From positions 42,841-106,840 of the forward strand of contig CAKZUK010000025.1 of the NCBI GenBank assembly GCA_937921775.1: DNA of 64,000 nt, written 5' to 3'. The DNA comes from an uncultured Saprospiraceae bacterium. GTDB taxonomy: Bacteria > Bacteroidota > Bacteroidia > Chitinophagales > Saprospiraceae. A program made the translations under genes and the position numbers. Positions 29,464 through 38,412 of the stretch are shown here, piece by piece; position 1 is the stretch's first letter; each line of letters starts with the position of its first letter. The notes beneath the pieces were generated by a model, which worked only from the letters and a program-made list of their open reading frames with translations, was not told the DNA's origin and did not search any database.

Positions 29464-29548
29464 TTGTCTATTTCTTTAATGGAAGTATTTAGATAAAATA
29501 CATTCCCTGTGGTCATTTAGCTTTATCTAAATGCTTCCAAATAGACAA
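29464..29548 (-). repeat. 27-bp hairpin in the rplR-rpsE gap
   Basis: Stem one pairs 29464-29473 with 29539-29548 (10 bp, perfect); stem two pairs 29481-29497 with 29522-29538 (17 bp, one mismatch). A 7-base bulge at 29474-29480 separates them. On the minus strand the hairpin is followed by ATTATTTTTTG, so it could terminate or attenuate the operon before rpsE, or be a processing site. Confidence 0.75.
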
Positions 29549-29566
29549 GTTAATTTTTTGATGTTG

Positions 29567-29920
29567 TTAGAACTGAAGACCTCCTTCACGAGCTCCCTCA
29601 GCTAATGCCTTAACACGACCATGATACAAGTAACCATTACGGTCAAAAACAACTGCTGAAATATTTTCAGAGGAAGCTTTACTTGCGAGTAATTTACCAA
29701 CTGCTTTTGCTACTTCAGATTTGTTACCTGTATTAGCAGTAGCTTCATCACGAGAAGAAGCAGCAAGTATGGTTACACCGTTCAAATCATCGATAAGTTG
29801 AGCGTAAATTTCTTTGTTACTTCGAAACACACTTAATCTTGGTCTGCTGGCAGATCCTTTGATCTTGTTTCGAATTCTTAACTTGATTTTACTTCTTTTT
29901 GAAGATTTATTTACTTTCAT
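29567..29920 (-). CDS. rplR: Ribosomal protein uL18
   Basis: 117-residue 5S rRNA-binding protein of the large subunit. Landmarks are [40 protein letters not shown], and the C-terminal [20 protein letters not shown], then AREGGLQF. Normal length. It lies 31 bases after rplF. Confidence 0.97.
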   Translation of the reverse strand: MKVNKSSKRSKIKLRIRNKIKGSASRPRLSVFRSNKEIYAQLIDDLNGVTILAASSRDEATANTGNKSEVAKAVGKLLASKASSENISAVVFDRNGYLYHGRVKALAEGAREGGLQF

Positions 29921-29951
29921 AACAAATTTATCTTATGCAGCTAACCTTAGA

Positions 29952-30503
29952 TTAACCTGCTGTTTTACCTTGTTTTCTTCTAATCTCTTCGCCAACGAAT
30001 TTGATACCTTTTCCTTTGTAAGGTTCTGGGCTTCTAAATGCGCGGATACGAGCTGCAACTTGTCCGATTAATTGCTTGTCAAAGCTTTCCAAACGAACTA
30101 TAGGCGGCTTACCTTTTTCCATCTTAGCCTCTACTTTCACTTCATCAGGAATGTAAAACATCACTGGGTGAGAATAACCAAGAACTAAAGTCAAGAGTTG
30201 TCCTGAATTTTCAGCACGGTAACCTACACCGATTAGTTCGAGTTCTTTTACATACCCTTCAGTTACGCCAACAACCATATTGCTCACCAATGAACGGTAA
30301 AGACCGTGCAAAGATTTGTGACGCTTCTGATCAGTTGCGCGAGTAAGACTAAGTACGCCATCCTCGATAGCCAATGCTATATCTGGATCTACCTGTTGTT
30401 TCAGTTGACCTTTAGGGCCTTTAACTGTCACTAGGTTACCTTTGCTAACGTCAATAGTGACGCCGCTTGGAATTTCTATTGGAGATAATCCTATCCTTGA
30501 CAT
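29952..30503 (-). CDS. rplF: Ribosomal protein uL6
   Basis: 183-residue protein near the sarcin-ricin loop and factor-binding site. It begins MSRIGLSPIEIPSGVTIDVS and contains VTVKGPKGQL, GVGYRAENSGQLLTLVLGYS and the C-terminal signature PEPYKGKGIKF, then VGEEIRRKQGK. Normal length. It follows rpsH after 21 bases. Confidence 0.97.
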   Translation of the reverse strand: MSRIGLSPIEIPSGVTIDVSKGNLVTVKGPKGQLKQQVDPDIALAIEDGVLSLTRATDQKRHKSLHGLYRSLVSNMVVGVTEGYVKELELIGVGYRAENSGQLLTLVLGYSHPVMFYIPDEVKVEAKMEKGKPPIVRLESFDKQLIGQVAARIRAFRSPEPYKGKGIKFVGEEIRRKQGKTAG

Positions 30504-30524
30504 TTTATTGCGAATTAAATTAAA

Positions 30525-30929
30525 TTAATAAACATAACAAACAACCTCACCACCTACGTTAGCCTTTTCAGCTGCCTTACCCGTCATTATTCCTCTAGAA
30601 GTAGAAACAATAGCGATTCCTAAACCATTAATGATTCGTGGAATTTCGTCTGCAGGTGAATATTTACGTAGACCAGGTTTAGATATCCGACCTAATTTAC
30701 GAATGACCGGCTCTTTAGTGATTGGGTCATATTTTAGAGCGATACTGATGATCCCTTGCTTTCCAGCTGAAGGATCTACTTTGTATTTAAGGATGTAACC
30801 TTGATCATACAAAATTTCAGTAATACTACTTTTCATTTTTGAAGCAGGAATTTCGACTACCCGGTGCCCAACTTGTTGAGCGTTTCGGATACGAGTCAAA
30901 TAATCTGCTATTGGATCTGTAACTGCCAT
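30525..30929 (-). CDS. rpsH: Ribosomal protein uS8
   Basis: 134-residue 16S rRNA central-domain binder and, in E. coli, the repressor of the spc operon. It begins [19 protein letters not shown], and contains [20 protein letters not shown], then [20 protein letters not shown] and EVVCYVY. Normal length. It starts 42 bases after rpsN. Confidence 0.97.
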   Translation of the reverse strand: MAVTDPIADYLTRIRNAQQVGHRVVEIPASKMKSSITEILYDQGYILKYKVDPSAGKQGIISIALKYDPITKEPVIRKLGRISKPGLRKYSPADEIPRIINGLGIAIVSTSRGIMTGKAAEKANVGGEVVCYVY

Positions 30930-30971
30930 TTTATTATCTTTTAGAATTAGCGCGCTTATTGAAAGCGATAA

Positions 30972-31241
30972 TTACCAACTAGCTTTAGTTATACCAGGAA
31001 TTTTCCCATTAAGTGCCATTTCGCGGAATACAACACGACAAATACCGAAGTCACGCATGTATCCTTTTGGTCGGCCTGTTAATTGACAACGATTATGTAG
31101 TCTAACAGCGCTGGAGTTTTTTGGTAACTTGTCCAATTCATCCCAACGACCATCTTTTTTAAGTTGAGCACGTAGATCAGCATATTTAGCAACCAATTTA
31201 CGTCTTTTATTTTCGCGTGCGATTAGAGATTTTCTAGCCAT
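30972..31241 (-). CDS. rpsN: Ribosomal protein uS14, zinc-independent form
   Basis: 89-residue small-subunit head protein. It begins [20 protein letters not shown] and carries the family signature [20 protein letters not shown], then [18 protein letters not shown]. The length and the lack of the CxxC...CxxC zinc ribbon put it in the longer Cys-minus class. It starts six bases after rplE. Confidence 0.97.
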   Translation of the reverse strand: MARKSLIARENKRRKLVAKYADLRAQLKKDGRWDELDKLPKNSSAVRLHNRCQLTGRPKGYMRDFGICRVVFREMALNGKIPGITKASW

Positions 31242-31247
31242 GATATA

Positions 31248-31811
31248 TTATTGTGGTTTTTCCTGATTTTTGAATGGCAAACCCATAAATTTCAAAAGAG
31301 AAAGAGCTTCAGCATCTGTTTTGGCAGATGTCACGAAAGTGATATCCATACCAGTAACTTTGCTAATCTTATCCAGATCAATTTCTGGGAAGATGATTTG
31401 CTCAGTAACGCCCATGGTGTAATTACCACGTCCGTCAAAACTCTTGTCATTAACACCACGGAAGTCACGTACACGAGGTAGTGCTACCGAGATCAAACGA
31501 TCAAGGAATTCATACATTTGGTCATTACGTAGAGTAACACGAGAACCGATCACCATACCATCTCTAAGCTTAAAGTTCGAGATGGACTTTCTAGCTTTAG
31601 TAGGCACAGCTTTTTGACCTGCAATAAGTGTCATTTCCTGTAATGCGTTGTCTGCCAATTTTTTATCAGCAGAAGCGAGACCTACTCCCTGGTTTAAGCA
31701 GATTTTCTCTAGCTTAGGGATCTGCATAACAGATTTGTAGTTATATTGCTCCATTAATTTAGCAGCAATTTCTTCTCGATATTTTGTTTTAAGTCGCGGT
31801 GTATAGCTCAT
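31248..31811 (-). CDS. rplE: Ribosomal protein uL5
   Basis: 187-residue 5S rRNA-binding protein of the central protuberance. It has [39 protein letters not shown], then [20 protein letters not shown] and [20 protein letters not shown], with [16 protein letters not shown]. Normal length. The start overlaps the rplX stop by one base, indicating translational coupling. Confidence 0.97.
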   Translation of the reverse strand: MSYTPRLKTKYREEIAAKLMEQYNYKSVMQIPKLEKICLNQGVGLASADKKLADNALQEMTLIAGQKAVPTKARKSISNFKLRDGMVIGSRVTLRNDQMYEFLDRLISVALPRVRDFRGVNDKSFDGRGNYTMGVTEQIIFPEIDLDKISKVTGMDITFVTSAKTDAEALSLLKFMGLPFKNQEKPQ

Positions 31812-32155
31812 TACTTAATAATTTCACCAGATTTCTTTGAAAAACGTTCGATATTTCCATCTACAACTTTTCTGCCCACTCTTGTAGGAGTTCCTGTTTT
31901 AGGATCTATAAGCATTAAGTTAGAGATGTTGATAGGAGCCGCCATATCTATAATTCCTCCCGGGCTGTCCTGGGTAGGTTTTTTGTGCTTTTTCACAACA
32001 TTGACTTCCTCAACAATTGCTTTATTCTTTAGAGGAAAAATCTCAAGCACTTCGCCTTCTTTTCCTTTAGAGTCACCAGCGATAACGACTACTCGATCTC
32101 CTTTTTTGATTTTCATCTTGGGAGCGAATCTGTTAGATTTAACTTTACGTGCCAT
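31811..32155 (-). CDS. rplX: Ribosomal protein uL24
   Basis: 114-residue assembly-initiator protein with an N-terminal KOW domain ([20 protein letters not shown], then [20 protein letters not shown]). It ends [19 protein letters not shown] and a basic tail. Normal length. Its stop overlaps the rplE start by one base. Confidence 0.97.
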   Translation of the reverse strand: MARKVKSNRFAPKMKIKKGDRVVVIAGDSKGKEGEVLEIFPLKNKAIVEEVNVVKKHKKPTQDSPGGIIDMAAPINISNLMLIDPKTGTPTRVGRKVVDGNIERFSKKSGEIIK

Positions 32156-32188
32156 TTCTTTATGATTGCAATTTTAGGTTCAGAAGTA

Positions 32189-32554
32189 TTAAAGTACTTC
32201 CGGCGCCAATGAAATAATTCTCATATAGTCCTTGTCTCGTAGTTCACGAGCTACAGGGCCAAAAATACGTGTTCCTCTTGGTTCATCAGATTCAGTAAGT
32301 AATACTACTGCATTATCATCGAATCGGATATATGAACCATCCTTCCTACGTATTTCCTTTTTTGTGCGAACAACTACAGCTTTGGAAACAGTTCCTTTTT
32401 TGACACCACCTGGTGAAGCATGCTTCACGGTGACCACAATTGTATCTCCGATAGAAGCATAGCGTCTTTTAGATCCGCCTAAAACGCGAATACATAAAAC
32501 CTCTTTTGCTCCTGAGTTGTCAGCTACCTTAAGTCTGGATTCTTGCTGTATCAT
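32189..32554 (-). CDS. rplN: Ribosomal protein uL14
   Basis: 121-residue subunit-interface protein. It begins [20 protein letters not shown] and contains [20 protein letters not shown] and [20 protein letters not shown], then [20 protein letters not shown], all conserved. It follows rpsQ after 68 bases. Confidence 0.97.
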   Translation of the reverse strand: MIQQESRLKVADNSGAKEVLCIRVLGGSKRRYASIGDTIVVTVKHASPGGVKKGTVSKAVVVRTKKEIRRKDGSYIRFDDNAVVLLTESDEPRGTRIFGPVARELRDKDYMRIISLAPEVL

Positions 32555-32622
32555 GACTATTGATTTATAAATAACTAGTGAATGATCAGTTGTAGAAGAT
32601 CCACCATTTTTTTTTCAAAAAT

Positions 32623-32880
32623 TTATTTCGCTTTCTCAAGGACTTCGATTAAGCGCCAGCGCTTGCTTTTGCTTAAAGGTCGACATTCCATGATACGGAC
32701 GGTATCGCCCACGTTACACACGTTTTTTTCGTCGTGTGCCATGAATTTCTTCGTTTTCTTAACGAATTTACCATAAATAGGGTGACGTAGTTTACGTTCT
32801 ACGACTAGAGTAATAGACTTATTCATGCTATTGCTGGTGACCACACCTACTCTTTGTTTTCTTAAAGCTCTTTCTTCCAT
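32623..32880 (-). CDS. rpsQ: Ribosomal protein uS17
   Basis: 85-residue OB-fold primary 16S rRNA binder. It contains [20 protein letters not shown], then [20 protein letters not shown] and the signature [20 protein letters not shown]. Normal length. It follows rpmC after 24 bases. Confidence 0.97.
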   Translation of the reverse strand: MEERALRKQRVGVVTSNSMNKSITLVVERKLRHPIYGKFVKKTKKFMAHDEKNVCNVGDTVRIMECRPLSKSKRWRLIEVLEKAK

Positions 32881-32904
32881 AATTATTATATATCGCTTTA
32901 TTAC

Positions 32905-33165
32905 TTACTTACGTCTTCTACGACGACGTATTTTAGTTCTTTTATTAAGATCAGCTTCACTCATTTTAGCTACCTCTCTTTTACGAACCTCAGTTTGTAA
33001 TCGAGCGATATCTCTTCTAACATCTTTTAGAATGAGTGGATTGTCAAGACCCTTGATTGCGTGATCAAATTTAAGTTTTTGATACTGCACCTGGGTTTCC
33101 TTCAATTCCTCTGTTAGAGTAGAGTCGTCGAATTCCTGAAGTTCAAGATATTTCTTTGTTGCCAT
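32905..33165 (-). CDS. rpmC: Ribosomal protein uL29 with basic C-terminal tail
   Basis: 86-residue two-helix protein at the polypeptide exit, where SRP and trigger factor dock. The core includes LQEFDDSTLTEELKETQVQY and the signature KDVRRDIARLQTEVRKRE. At 86 residues it is about 20 longer than the compact form; the extra tail ends KIRRRRRRK, strongly basic. It follows rplP after 30 bases. Confidence 0.96.
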   Translation of the reverse strand: MATKKYLELQEFDDSTLTEELKETQVQYQKLKFDHAIKGLDNPLILKDVRRDIARLQTEVRKREVAKMSEADLNKRTKIRRRRRRK

Positions 33166-33195
33166 TATAAGGACACTTAAAAGTTACAGATAAAA

Positions 33196-33618
33196 TTATT
33201 TTCCTACGTAGTCTCTACGAACTACAATTTTGGTTTGAACTGGTAGTTTCTGAGCAGCCAGTTTCAATGCAGCATTTGCTGTTTCTGAGTCGACACCATC
33301 AATTTCGAACATGATTCGACCGGGCTTTACAACTGCTACGTAATGGTCCAAGCCCCCTTTACCTTTACCCATCCGTACTTCAGCAGGTTTCTTGGTAATT
33401 GGTTTGTCTGGAAAAATTCTGATCCAAACGTTACCCTCTCTTTTCATACGTCTTGTCATCGCAATACGAGCCGCCTCAATTTGACGGTTAGTAATAAAGC
33501 AAGTATCTAAAGTTTTCAGAGCAAATGTTCCGAAAGAGATAGTACTTCCCCGGTGAGCCAAGCCTTTGACTCTACCTTTTTGTTGTTTGCGATATTTCGT
33601 TCTTTTTGGCTGTAACAT
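33196..33618 (-). CDS. rplP: Ribosomal protein uL16
   Basis: 140-residue protein next to the A-site tRNA elbow. It begins [20 protein letters not shown] and contains [20 protein letters not shown], then [20 protein letters not shown] and [20 protein letters not shown]. Normal length. The 98-base gap before it contains an exact TAnnTTTG element, so a second promoter inside the S10 region is possible. Confidence 0.97.
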   Translation of the reverse strand: MLQPKRTKYRKQQKGRVKGLAHRGSTISFGTFALKTLDTCFITNRQIEAARIAMTRRMKREGNVWIRIFPDKPITKKPAEVRMGKGKGGLDHYVAVVKPGRIMFEIDGVDSETANAALKLAAQKLPVQTKIVVRRDYVGK

Positions 33619-33688
33619 TACTCGTTATTTTAAAGCAAAAAAGCTAAATGTTTACTAATTATGCCTGTGCGCATTGGAAAAAGCTGCG

Positions 33689-33696
33689 CAAAGGTA
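33689..33696 (-). promoter_or_regulatory. Possible internal promoter before rplP, TACCTTTG
   Basis: Minus-strand TACCTTTGC matches TAnnTTTG in the 98-base rpsC-rplP gap, about 70 bases before rplP. No -33 TTTG was found at the usual distance. Confidence 0.4.
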
Positions 33697-33716
33697 CGTA
33701 TTTTCTCTCTATTTTA

Positions 33717-34463
33717 CTAGCGTCTTCGTGAATTTCTATCTTGATTTCGTCCACCTTGTCTTCCACCTCTTCCTTTTCCTCTTCCACCTTGTCCTCCAGA
33801 TTGCTTTTCAGCTCCTGCGTTAGGTGATAAGTCTGGCTTACCTAGTATCTCTCCTTTACAAATCCATACTTTAATTCCAATCTTACCGTAAACGGTTTGA
33901 GCTTCTGTCAAAGCATAGTCGATGTCTGCACGGAAAGTGTGCAAAGGTGTCCGACCATCTTTATATTCTTCTGAACGCGCCATTTCTGCACCATTTAATC
34001 GACCAGAGATACGAACTTTGATACCTTCAGCACCGGTACGCATAGTAGACTGGATTGACATTTTGATAGCTCGACGATAGTTGATCCGTGCTTCAATTTG
34101 CTTAGCAACTGATTCACCAACAAGAGCGGCACTTAACTCAGGCTTGCGGATTTCAAAGATATTGATCTGAATATCCTTACCAGTAAGCTTCTTGAGCTCT
34201 TCACGGATACGATCTACTTCAGAACCACCTTTACCGATAATAATACCAGGACGTGAGGTGTGAATAGTTACCGTAATTCTTTTGAGCGTACGCTCGATTA
34301 CGATACGAGCTATACCACCTCGGCGAATTCTAGCTTTGAGATACTTTCTGATTTTCTCGTCTTCTACTACTTTGGCACCAAAGTCTTTACCACCGAACCA
34401 GTTAGATTCCCAGCCTTTAATAATTCCTAATCGATTACCAATTGGATTTGTCTTTTGACCCAT
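33717..34463 (-). CDS. rpsC: Ribosomal protein uS3 with RG-rich tail
   Basis: 248-residue mRNA-entry protein with helicase activity in complex with uS4 and uS5. It begins [20 protein letters not shown]; the KH domain is marked by [20 protein letters not shown], and the C-domain by [20 protein letters not shown] and [20 protein letters not shown]. After about residue 218 there is a disordered tail rich in Gly, Arg and Gln ([16 protein letters not shown]), an extension beyond the compact family form. It follows rplV after 24 bases. Confidence 0.97.
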   Translation of the reverse strand: MGQKTNPIGNRLGIIKGWESNWFGGKDFGAKVVEDEKIRKYLKARIRRGGIARIVIERTLKRITVTIHTSRPGIIIGKGGSEVDRIREELKKLTGKDIQINIFEIRKPELSAALVGESVAKQIEARINYRRAIKMSIQSTMRTGAEGIKVRISGRLNGAEMARSEEYKDGRTPLHTFRADIDYALTEAQTVYGKIGIKVWICKGEILGKPDLSPNAGAEKQSGGQGGRGKGRGGRQGGRNQDRNSRRR

Positions 34464-34487
34464 TTTTTTGGCTATTAAATTGATTAA

Positions 34488-34898
34488 TTAATCTTCTGCG
34501 TTTTCTTCCACTGCCTCTTCTGCGTATGCACCTTCACTATCGCTTGCAAGTGGTGTTCTATTTTCAACAACGATTGTCACGTGATTGGAGCGTTTACGAA
34601 TCCGGTGAGCACGACCATGTGGTGCTGGGCGAAAACGTTTTAGCTGCCGACCATCGTTAGAGAATGCAAGTTTGATGAACAAATCATAGTCATCTGCACT
34701 TACAGCATTATTACCTTTTTGCTCCCAGTTTGCCACTGCTGACAAGACTAGTTTCTCTAACCATACTGAGGCTTCCTTTTTAGTATATCGAAGAATGTTA
34801 AGTGCCTCTTCAACGTTACGGCCTCTTACAAGGTCAACTACAAGTCTCATCTTGCGAGCTGACATTGGACAATTATTAAGTTTAGCTACTGCTTCCAT
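34488..34898 (-). CDS. rplV: Ribosomal protein uL22 with acidic tail
   Basis: 136-residue protein lining the exit tunnel, where macrolides bind. It has AKLNNCPMSARKMRLVVDLV, RGRNVEEALNILRYTKKEAS and the hairpin region RQLKRFRPAPHGRAHRIRKR, then SNHVTIVVENR. Beyond about residue 115 it ends in an acidic extension EGAYAEEAVEENAED, not part of the core fold. It lies 93 bases after rpsS. Confidence 0.97.
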   Translation of the reverse strand: MEAVAKLNNCPMSARKMRLVVDLVRGRNVEEALNILRYTKKEASVWLEKLVLSAVANWEQKGNNAVSADDYDLFIKLAFSNDGRQLKRFRPAPHGRAHRIRKRSNHVTIVVENRTPLASDSEGAYAEEAVEENAED

Positions 34899-34991
34899 TA
34901 TTATGAAATTTTGCCATTATGAATTACCCAGAGGTAATATCAAAATTGAATTTTATTTTCAACCAGGCCCAAGCCTGATAAATTTCTTGAA

Positions 34992-35258
34992 TTACTTTCT
35001 GTTACCAGCGTGACCACGGAAACTTCTAGTTGGTGCAAATTCACCAAGCTTGTGACCTACCATGTTTTCAGTAACAAACACAGGAACGAAAGTTTTTCCG
35101 TTGTGAACTGCAATTGTTTCGTTTACCATGTCTGGAATGATCATTGAAGATCGAGACCATGTTTTGATCACCGTTTTCTTTTTGCTTTCTTTTGCCTTTT
35201 CGACTTTAGCGATAAGCTTATGAAAGATGTACGGTCCTTTTTTAATTGATCTAGCCAT
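34992..35258 (-). CDS. rpsS: Ribosomal protein uS19
   Basis: 88-residue small-subunit head protein. It begins [20 protein letters not shown] and contains [20 protein letters not shown], then [20 protein letters not shown] and [15 protein letters not shown]. Normal length. It follows rplB after 65 bases. Confidence 0.97.
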   Translation of the reverse strand: MARSIKKGPYIFHKLIAKVEKAKESKKKTVIKTWSRSSMIIPDMVNETIAVHNGKTFVPVFVTENMVGHKLGEFAPTRSFRGHAGNRK

Positions 35259-35323
35259 TAGTTTTGACTTTTAATTTTTTTAAAACAGATACCTGTTATA
35301 AATTAATTTACCTGTGGCAAATA

Positions 35324-36160
35324 TTATTTCTTATTCTTAGTCTTACGCTTAGAAATAATCAATTTAGTTGAGTACTTCTTAGTGTTACGTGTTTTCTGTC
35401 CTTTTGCCATGATACCCGTTCTTGAACGAGGGTGACCACCTGAAGCTTTACCTTCACCACCACCCATTGGGTGATCGACAGGGTTCATTGCTACCCCTCT
35501 TACTCTAGGACGCTTACCTAACCAACGCTTCCTACCTGCTTTACCAAGTACTTGAAGGCCGTGGTCTGGGTTAGAAGTTAAACCGATCGTTGCTTTACAA
35601 GTTAGTAAGATTCTACGAACCTCACCAGAAGGTAATTTAACGATTGCATATTTTCCTTCACGAGACATTAATTGTCCGTATGTACCAGCAGATCTTGCAA
35701 GAGCAGCACCTTTACCTGGTTCCATTTCGATAGCGTGGATTGACGCACCTAAAGGAATTTCACTTAGTAATAAAGCATTTCCTACATCAGGAGCAGCACC
35801 TGGTCCGGATAGTACCTCAGTACCAACTTTCAAACCATCTGGAGCTAGCATGTAGCGCTTTTCACCATCTTTATAAACAATCAGAGCGATGTATGCAGTA
35901 CGGTTTGGGTCATACTCGATACTCTTTACTGTACCAGGGATACCATGCTTGCTTCTTTTGAAGTCGATAACACGGTAACGCTTTTTGTGCCCACCACCAC
36001 GGTTACGCATAGTCATTTTACCATCATGGTTACGACCACCTGTTCTTTTCAGAGAAGTTGTCAAACTTTTCTCTGGCTTGTTGGTAGTAACTTCAGAGTA
36101 AGTATTACCTACTCTAAATCTAGTACCTGGCGTTATTGGATTAAACTTTTTAACTGGCAT
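35324..36160 (-). CDS. rplB: Ribosomal protein uL2
   Basis: 278-residue core protein needed for peptidyl-transferase activity and subunit joining. It has [40 protein letters not shown], and the C-terminal signature [20 protein letters not shown], including the functionally important histidine in VDHPMGGG. It ends with a basic [13 protein letters not shown]. Normal length. It follows rplW after 66 bases. Confidence 0.97.
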   Translation of the reverse strand: MPVKKFNPITPGTRFRVGNTYSEVTTNKPEKSLTTSLKRTGGRNHDGKMTMRNRGGGHKKRYRVIDFKRSKHGIPGTVKSIEYDPNRTAYIALIVYKDGEKRYMLAPDGLKVGTEVLSGPGAAPDVGNALLLSEIPLGASIHAIEMEPGKGAALARSAGTYGQLMSREGKYAIVKLPSGEVRRILLTCKATIGLTSNPDHGLQVLGKAGRKRWLGKRPRVRGVAMNPVDHPMGGGEGKASGGHPRSRTGIMAKGQKTRNTKKYSTKLIISKRKTKNKK

Positions 36161-36226
36161 TATATATCCATTTATATTTTCGAATTAGAAGCCTTTAATA
36201 AACCACTTCTAATTAAAATTAGTTTA

Positions 36227-36523
36227 TTAAATATCTCCGAAGAAGTCGATTAGCTCTCCATCGGCCAAAGTAACGATTGCTTTCTTGAAAGAAGAAACTC
36301 GTCCTTTAACTAGTCCGGACTTAGTATTTCTACTTTTAGATTTACCTGGCATAATCATGGTGTTAACAGAAGAAACGCTAACGCTGTACATCTGTTCAAT
36401 TTCCTTTTTGATTTCCAGTTTGTTGGCTCTTTTATTAACAATAAAGCTGTACTGTCCGATCTTATCAGAAAGTCCGTCTGCTTTTTCGGTAATCAAAGGT
36501 TTGATAAGAATTGTCTTTGCCAT
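36227..36523 (-). CDS. rplW: Ribosomal protein uL23
   Basis: 98-residue exit-tunnel protein that docks trigger factor and SRP. The start is the ATG at 36523 (MAKTILIKPLITEKADGLSD). The frame remains open to 36562, but the extra 13 codons lie in the gap after rplD and match nothing in the family. It contains YSFIVNKRANKLEIKKEIEQ, MYSVSVSSVNTMIMPGKSKS and then RVSSFKKAIVTL. It lies 51 bases after rplD. Confidence 0.95.
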   Translation of the reverse strand: MAKTILIKPLITEKADGLSDKIGQYSFIVNKRANKLEIKKEIEQMYSVSVSSVNTMIMPGKSKSRNTKSGLVKGRVSSFKKAIVTLADGELIDFFGDI

Positions 36524-36574
36524 TTTATTATACTTTTTTGGCGTAAGCTGATCAACCGTCAAGGTTTAGTCAGA

Positions 36575-37207
36575 TTACTTTTTACCAAATGTTTCTTTAA
36601 TTTTATCAATAGCGCTGGCTGAAAGAACCAGTTTACCTGCTCGCATGATATCATAAGTATTCAAGTCCTGCGCACGTGTTACGCTTGCGTTTGGAATATT
36701 ACGACTTGAGTTGTAAAGAACTGTGTCATGGTCACCAGTTACGAAAACTGTTTTTACATTTTGCAATTCAAGATTACTCAGTACACTTCTGAATTCAGCT
36801 GTTTTAGGTGAATCGAAAGTGAAATCTTCTACTACCATGATTTTACCCGCAGTAGCTTTAGCAGAAAGAGCTGATTTACGAGCTAGTCGCTTCACCTTTT
36901 TGTTCAAACGTACCGTGTAAGTTCTTGGTCGAGGTCCGAAGATTCGTCCACCACCTCTACGAGTACCACTTTTGATATCACCGGCACGTGCAGTACCAGT
37001 ACCTTTTTGACGTTTGATTTTCTTGGTTGAACCTTTTACTTCACCACGCTCTTTAGCTTTGTGAGTACCTTGTCTTTGGTGAGCATTGTATTGCTTTATC
37101 GCGAGATAAACGCAATGCTCGTTTGGTTCAATACCAAAGATATCATCTGGTAAATCTGATTGTTTACCTGTCTGCTTACCTTCTATATTTAATATATCTA
37201 GTTTCAT
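36575..37207 (-). CDS. rplD: Ribosomal protein uL4
   Basis: 210-residue exit-tunnel protein; in E. coli also the repressor of the S10 operon. The start is taken at 37207 (MKLDILNIEGKQTGKQSDLP), seven bases after rplC, rather than at 37225 inside rplC. It contains YNAHQRQGTHKAKERGEVKG, KIKRQKGTGTARAGDIKSGT and RRGGGRIFGPRPRTY, the tunnel-loop signature. Normal length. Confidence 0.96.
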   Translation of the reverse strand: MKLDILNIEGKQTGKQSDLPDDIFGIEPNEHCVYLAIKQYNAHQRQGTHKAKERGEVKGSTKKIKRQKGTGTARAGDIKSGTRRGGGRIFGPRPRTYTVRLNKKVKRLARKSALSAKATAGKIMVVEDFTFDSPKTAEFRSVLSNLELQNVKTVFVTGDHDTVLYNSSRNIPNASVTRAQDLNTYDIMRAGKLVLSASAIDKIKETFGKK

Positions 37208-37214
37208 TGCTGAT

Positions 37215-37859
37215 TTACTTTTCAATGATTATGAAACCACCTTTGTGACCCGGGATAGCCCCTTTCACCAGGAGTAGATTTTTTTCTGGAAATATTCTAA
37301 TTACTTCAAGACCTTGCATTTTAACTCGGTCACCACCCATTCTTCCTGCCATTCTCATTCCCTTGAATACTTTTGCAGGATAAGATGCTGCACCGATAGA
37401 TCCCGGAGCACGCTGTCTGTTGTGCTGACCGTGTGTTGCATCGTTTACACCTTTAAATCCGTGTCTTTTTACAACACCTTGGAAACCTTTACCTTTCGAA
37501 GTTCCGATTACAGAAACCACATCCCCTTCAGCAAAAACTTCGTTTACTTCGATTACGCTACCTAAAGCCTTCTCCCCTTCTGCAGTAAGTGCCGCGAAAT
37601 CGAAATCACGGAATTCAACTACTTTTCGTTTAGGGGTAGTTTTTGCGTTTGCAAAGTGACTAAGCAATGCGTTAGAAGTTCTTTTTTCTTTCGCTTCGCC
37701 GTATCCAAGTTGAACAGCGTCATAACCATCATTACTATCTGAAGTTTTAACTTGTGTAATTACACAAGGTCCAGCTTCGATAACCGTACAAGCTATGTTG
37801 TTACCAGCATCATCAAAGACGCTGGTCATACCAATTTTTTTACCGATTAATCCGTTCAC
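37215..37859 (-). CDS. rplC: Ribosomal protein uL3, GTG start
   Basis: 214-residue early-assembly protein near the peptidyl-transferase centre. The only good start is GTG at 37859-37857 ([20 protein letters not shown]). It contains [20 protein letters not shown], the signature [15 protein letters not shown] and [20 protein letters not shown], then [13 protein letters not shown] with the glutamine-methylation region. It is preceded by 183 non-coding bases that hold a promoter-like element and hairpins, so its expression may be tuned separately from rpsJ. Confidence 0.96.
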   Translation of the reverse strand: MNGLIGKKIGMTSVFDDAGNNIACTVIEAGPCVITQVKTSDSNDGYDAVQLGYGEAKEKRTSNALLSHFANAKTTPKRKVVEFRDFDFAALTAEGEKALGSVIEVNEVFAEGDVVSVIGTSKGKGFQGVVKRHGFKGVNDATHGQHNRQRAPGSIGAASYPAKVFKGMRMAGRMGGDRVKMQGLEVIRIFPEKNLLLVKGAIPGHKGGFIIIEK

Positions 37860-38042
37860 GATAATAAATTTATTAAGTGTACAAGCCCGTGCTATTCCAT
37901 CGTGGAATAACAGCCGCTTTTACACTATTTTTTTTTGATAATGAGTTAAGTTTCAGAGTAAAAGCCTGCAAAAATACGCTTTTACTTTGAGATTATACCT
38001 CAACTCACTCTATAATTTTAATCTTAAGGAAGAAAATCTCTC
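37860..38042 (-). promoter_or_regulatory. Structured rpsJ-rplC gap with candidate promoter
   Basis: The minus strand has TATTTTTGC (37976-37969), matching TAnnTTTG, set in the loop of a 9-bp inverted repeat (37957-37965 with 37978-37986). Nearer the gene, TATTCCA-TCG-TGGAATA (37893-37909) forms a hairpin about 35 bases before the GTG start. The 183-base gap is much longer than most in this operon. It may be an rplC leader for feedback control. Confidence 0.5.
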
Positions 38043-38351
38043 TTAAGTAAGCTTGACCTGGATGTCTACCCCACTTGGAAGTTCCAATTTAGACAGTGCA
38101 TCGACTGTCTTTTGTGTTGGCGTATAGATTTCGATCAATCTTTTGTGTGTACGCAACTGAAACTGCTCCCGAGATTTTTTATTGACGTGCGGAGAACGCA
38201 AGACTGTAAAAATCTTTCTTTTAGTGGGCAGCGGAATCGGCCCTGTCACTACAGCACCGCTGTTTTTGACAGTTCTTACAATCTTTTCTGTTGACTTATC
38301 AACTAAGTTGTGATCGTAAGATCGTAGCTTGATTCTAATTTTTTGATTCAT
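38043..38351 (-). CDS. rpsJ: Ribosomal protein uS10 (NusE)
   Basis: 102-residue small-subunit head protein that also acts as NusE in antitermination. It begins [20 protein letters not shown] and contains [40 protein letters not shown] and [11 protein letters not shown], all conserved. Normal length. It starts 61 bases after fusA with no tuf gene between them; a GC-rich hairpin lies in the gap. Confidence 0.97.
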   Translation of the reverse strand: MNQKIRIKLRSYDHNLVDKSTEKIVRTVKNSGAVVTGPIPLPTKRKIFTVLRSPHVNKKSREQFQLRTHKRLIEIYTPTQKTVDALSKLELPSGVDIQVKLT

Positions 38352-38375
38352 GCCTAATATTAATTTATAAAATGT

Positions 38376-38398
38376 GGTGGCGACTTTATGTCGCCACC
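38376..38398 (-). repeat. GC-rich hairpin in the fusA-rpsJ gap
   Basis: Perfect 9-bp stem GGTGGCGAC/GTCGCCACC (38376-38384 with 38390-38398) and 5-base loop, followed on the minus strand by ACATTTTATAAA. It may be a weak terminator or RNA processing site between the str and S10 parts. Confidence 0.6.
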
Positions 38399-38412
38399 TA
38401 AATAGTTCTTAA

